Origin: Desulfurococcales archaeon
GTDB taxonomy: Archaea > Thermoproteota > Thermoprotei_A > Sulfolobales > WANQ01
Reading direction: 5' to 3'
Length of the DNA stretch: 6,742 nucleotides
Assembly: GCA_027043985.1 (NCBI GenBank)
Contig: JALUDQ010000001.1
Location: 1 to 6,742 of the forward strand
In this document: piece after piece, positions 6,048 through 6,742 of the stretch
Layout: every line of letters starts with the position of its first letter
Position numbering within the stretch: position 1 is the first letter of the stretch
Program-made: the position numbers and the translations under genes
Notes under the pieces: generated by a model
What the model saw: only the letters and a program-made list of their open reading frames with translations
Told to the model about the DNA's origin: nothing
Database searches by the model: none

Positions 6048-6107
6048 TTATCAACGTGTTCTAAAAATTAAACATATCTCGTAGCCCCCGGGGTTTTTCG
6101 TTGATAA
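6048..6107. repeat. 9-bp inverted repeat TTATCAACG ... CGTTGATAA
   Basis: Perfect arms at 6048-6056 and 6099-6107 are separated by 42 nt. They flank the GC-rich CCCCCGGGG block and the putative upstream promoter of the surface-protein gene. The left arm belongs to a longer element also found at the UbiA start (2021-2038). It may be a paired operator site for the divergent genes. Confidence 0.4.
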
Positions 6108-6133
6108 TGTTATTTGAAGTGAAATGTTCAATT

Positions 6134-6147
6134 ATAAAATATTTTAT
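6134..6147. repeat. 14-bp perfect AT palindrome
   Basis: ATAAAATATTTTAT is its own reverse complement. It contains TATA-like sequence on both strands, so it may be a promoter core or a binding site. AT-only palindromes are easily formed by chance. Confidence 0.3.
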
Positions 6148-6164
6148 GTATATTTGGAAGAAAA

Positions 6165-6172
6165 ATTAATAA
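6165..6172 (+). promoter_or_regulatory. Possible TATA box for the Pro-rich gene
   Basis: The plus strand reads TTAATAAA, preceded by a purine-rich GAAAAA that resembles a BRE. Transcription would start near 6194, about 30 nt before ATG 6226. A tiny ORF (ATG GGA AAC TAG, 6201-6212) would lie in the leader. Confidence 0.4.
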
Positions 6173-6225
6173 ACAATACTAGACAAGATACACTACAATA
6201 ATGGGAAACTAGACGCGTGGAGAAA

Positions 6226-6742
6226 ATGGGCAAACCACATCCATATCCCCCTCCACCTCCTCTCCCGCCTCCACCGCCAGATTATCCTCAACCAGGTTAT
6301 AGGCAACCTATAGAAGATACTAGTGCTTCGCGGAAACCTTATCAGCCAATGGGGCTGTTAACTATTCCGCCAGATGCCTTAGTCTATTTGTTTCCAGAGT
6401 TTTTTGCTAAGCGTGTCCATATTGGGGGCTTTAAAGCACCATACGCTAATGTGAAGGTTAGCCATAAGTCATTGTATAAGGCATTGATTACAGCTCCACT
6501 AGCCTACATGGAGTATATGCGTGTAGCCGACCTAAGACTTGGTAAGAGGGGTAAGGTGTTTAAGAGAGACAAGGTAGTAGTCGTTAAGATAGCTGATTTT
6601 AGAGGATTTGATTACGGTCTCATATCAGCACCGCTGAAGGGAGCTACTGTGGGTTATTTTAAGGATCTCTTTGATTGCATTTATGGTTTATTTGTAACTG
6701 ATGTATCGGAACCCGTTAAGTACTACATAGACATGGTCTATA
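6226..6742 (+). CDS. Hypothetical protein with Pro-rich N-terminus, 5' part only (runs off the right edge)
   Basis: The open frame from ATG 6226-6228 runs to the window end without a stop (172 codons seen). The first 25 or so residues are dominated by proline (PYPPPPPLPPPPPDYPQP, residues 6-23), then a short polar linker, then a folded region from about residue 42 (MGLLTIPPDALVYLFPEFF). That region is basic and alternates strands and helices (KVSHKSLYKALI, VVVVKIADF, ISAPLKGATVGYFKDLF). There is no signal peptide or clear membrane segment in the visible part. The polyproline start could be a flexible tether or a partner-binding tail. GGAG lies only 3 nt before the ATG, so an in-frame GTG at 6217-6219 is an alternative start. 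The gene faces away from the surface protein-ClC operon across a shared promoter region. I recognise no family. Confidence 0.75.
   Translation, partial: MGKPHPYPPPPPLPPPPPDYPQPGYRQPIEDTSASRKPYQPMGLLTIPPDALVYLFPEFFAKRVHIGGFKAPYANVKVSHKSLYKALITAPLAYMEYMRVADLRLGKRGKVFKRDKVVVVKIADFRGFDYGLISAPLKGATVGYFKDLFDCIYGLFVTDVSEPVKYYIDMVY

Larger units (their letters stand above)
6003..6225. promoter_or_regulatory. Divergent promoter region
   Basis: This 223-nt gap separates the minus-strand surface protein-ClC operon from the plus-strand Pro-rich gene. It contains TATA-like sites for both directions, a 9-bp inverted repeat (6048-6056 / 6099-6107), a GC-rich CCCCCGGGG followed by TTTTT (6084-6097) standing out in AT-rich DNA, and a 14-bp perfect AT palindrome (6134-6147). 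I see no RNA gene in it. One control site could serve both genes. Confidence 0.6.

Noticed and set aside
1..6742. CRISPR array, insertion sequence or integration site
   Set aside because: No regularly spaced direct repeats, transposase-like ORF, terminal repeats or tRNA-end duplications were seen.

Overview
The window looks like chromosomal DNA of a hyperthermophilic archaeon, most likely Thermoproteota (Crenarchaeota), with a Desulfurococcales-like feel. This rests on three things: AGG/AGA arginine and ATA isoleucine codon preference, TATA-box promoters with short leaders, and archaeal-type gene content (a UbiA enzyme of ether-lipid synthesis, and a secreted protein with a Thr-rich stalk and C-terminal anchor). 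Base composition is moderate, by eye about 40-45% GC. I cannot name a genus.

Layout, left to right. (1) 1-350, minus: 5' part of an unrecognised small soluble protein with its own TATA box. (2) 458-2023, minus: a two-gene membrane-lipid unit. A UbiA prenyltransferase (probable digeranylgeranylglyceryl phosphate synthase) is followed 21 nt later, in the same frame, by a dolichol/phytol-kinase-family protein. (3) 2024-2510: a 487-nt stretch without a large gene. It holds a convincing TATA box followed by a 40-aa ORF, two hairpins that pair best as plus-strand RNA, and a start-less reading frame ending in a transmembrane tail. (4) 2511-6002, minus: a two-gene operon. A 541-aa secreted, Thr-stalked, C-terminally anchored protein is followed 3 nt later by a ClC anion channel/transporter with two CBS domains. 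(5) 6003-6225: a divergent promoter region with inverted repeats. (6) 6226 to the window end, plus: 5' part of an unrecognised protein with a strongly proline-rich N-terminus.

How the genes work together. The UbiA enzyme and the kinase plausibly serve isoprenoid ether-lipid synthesis, the kinase perhaps phosphorylating geranylgeraniol, dolichol or a similar prenol. The secreted protein and the ClC are almost certainly co-transcribed, so the ectodomain may act at the outer face alongside the anion pathway. The ClC is the most notable gene. By my alignment it lacks both the external gating glutamate (Gln159) and the internal proton glutamate (Val213), and has Pro119 at the central-serine position. 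This predicts passive anion conduction rather than Cl-/H+ exchange. I found no tRNA, rRNA, CRISPR array, insertion sequence or integrase.
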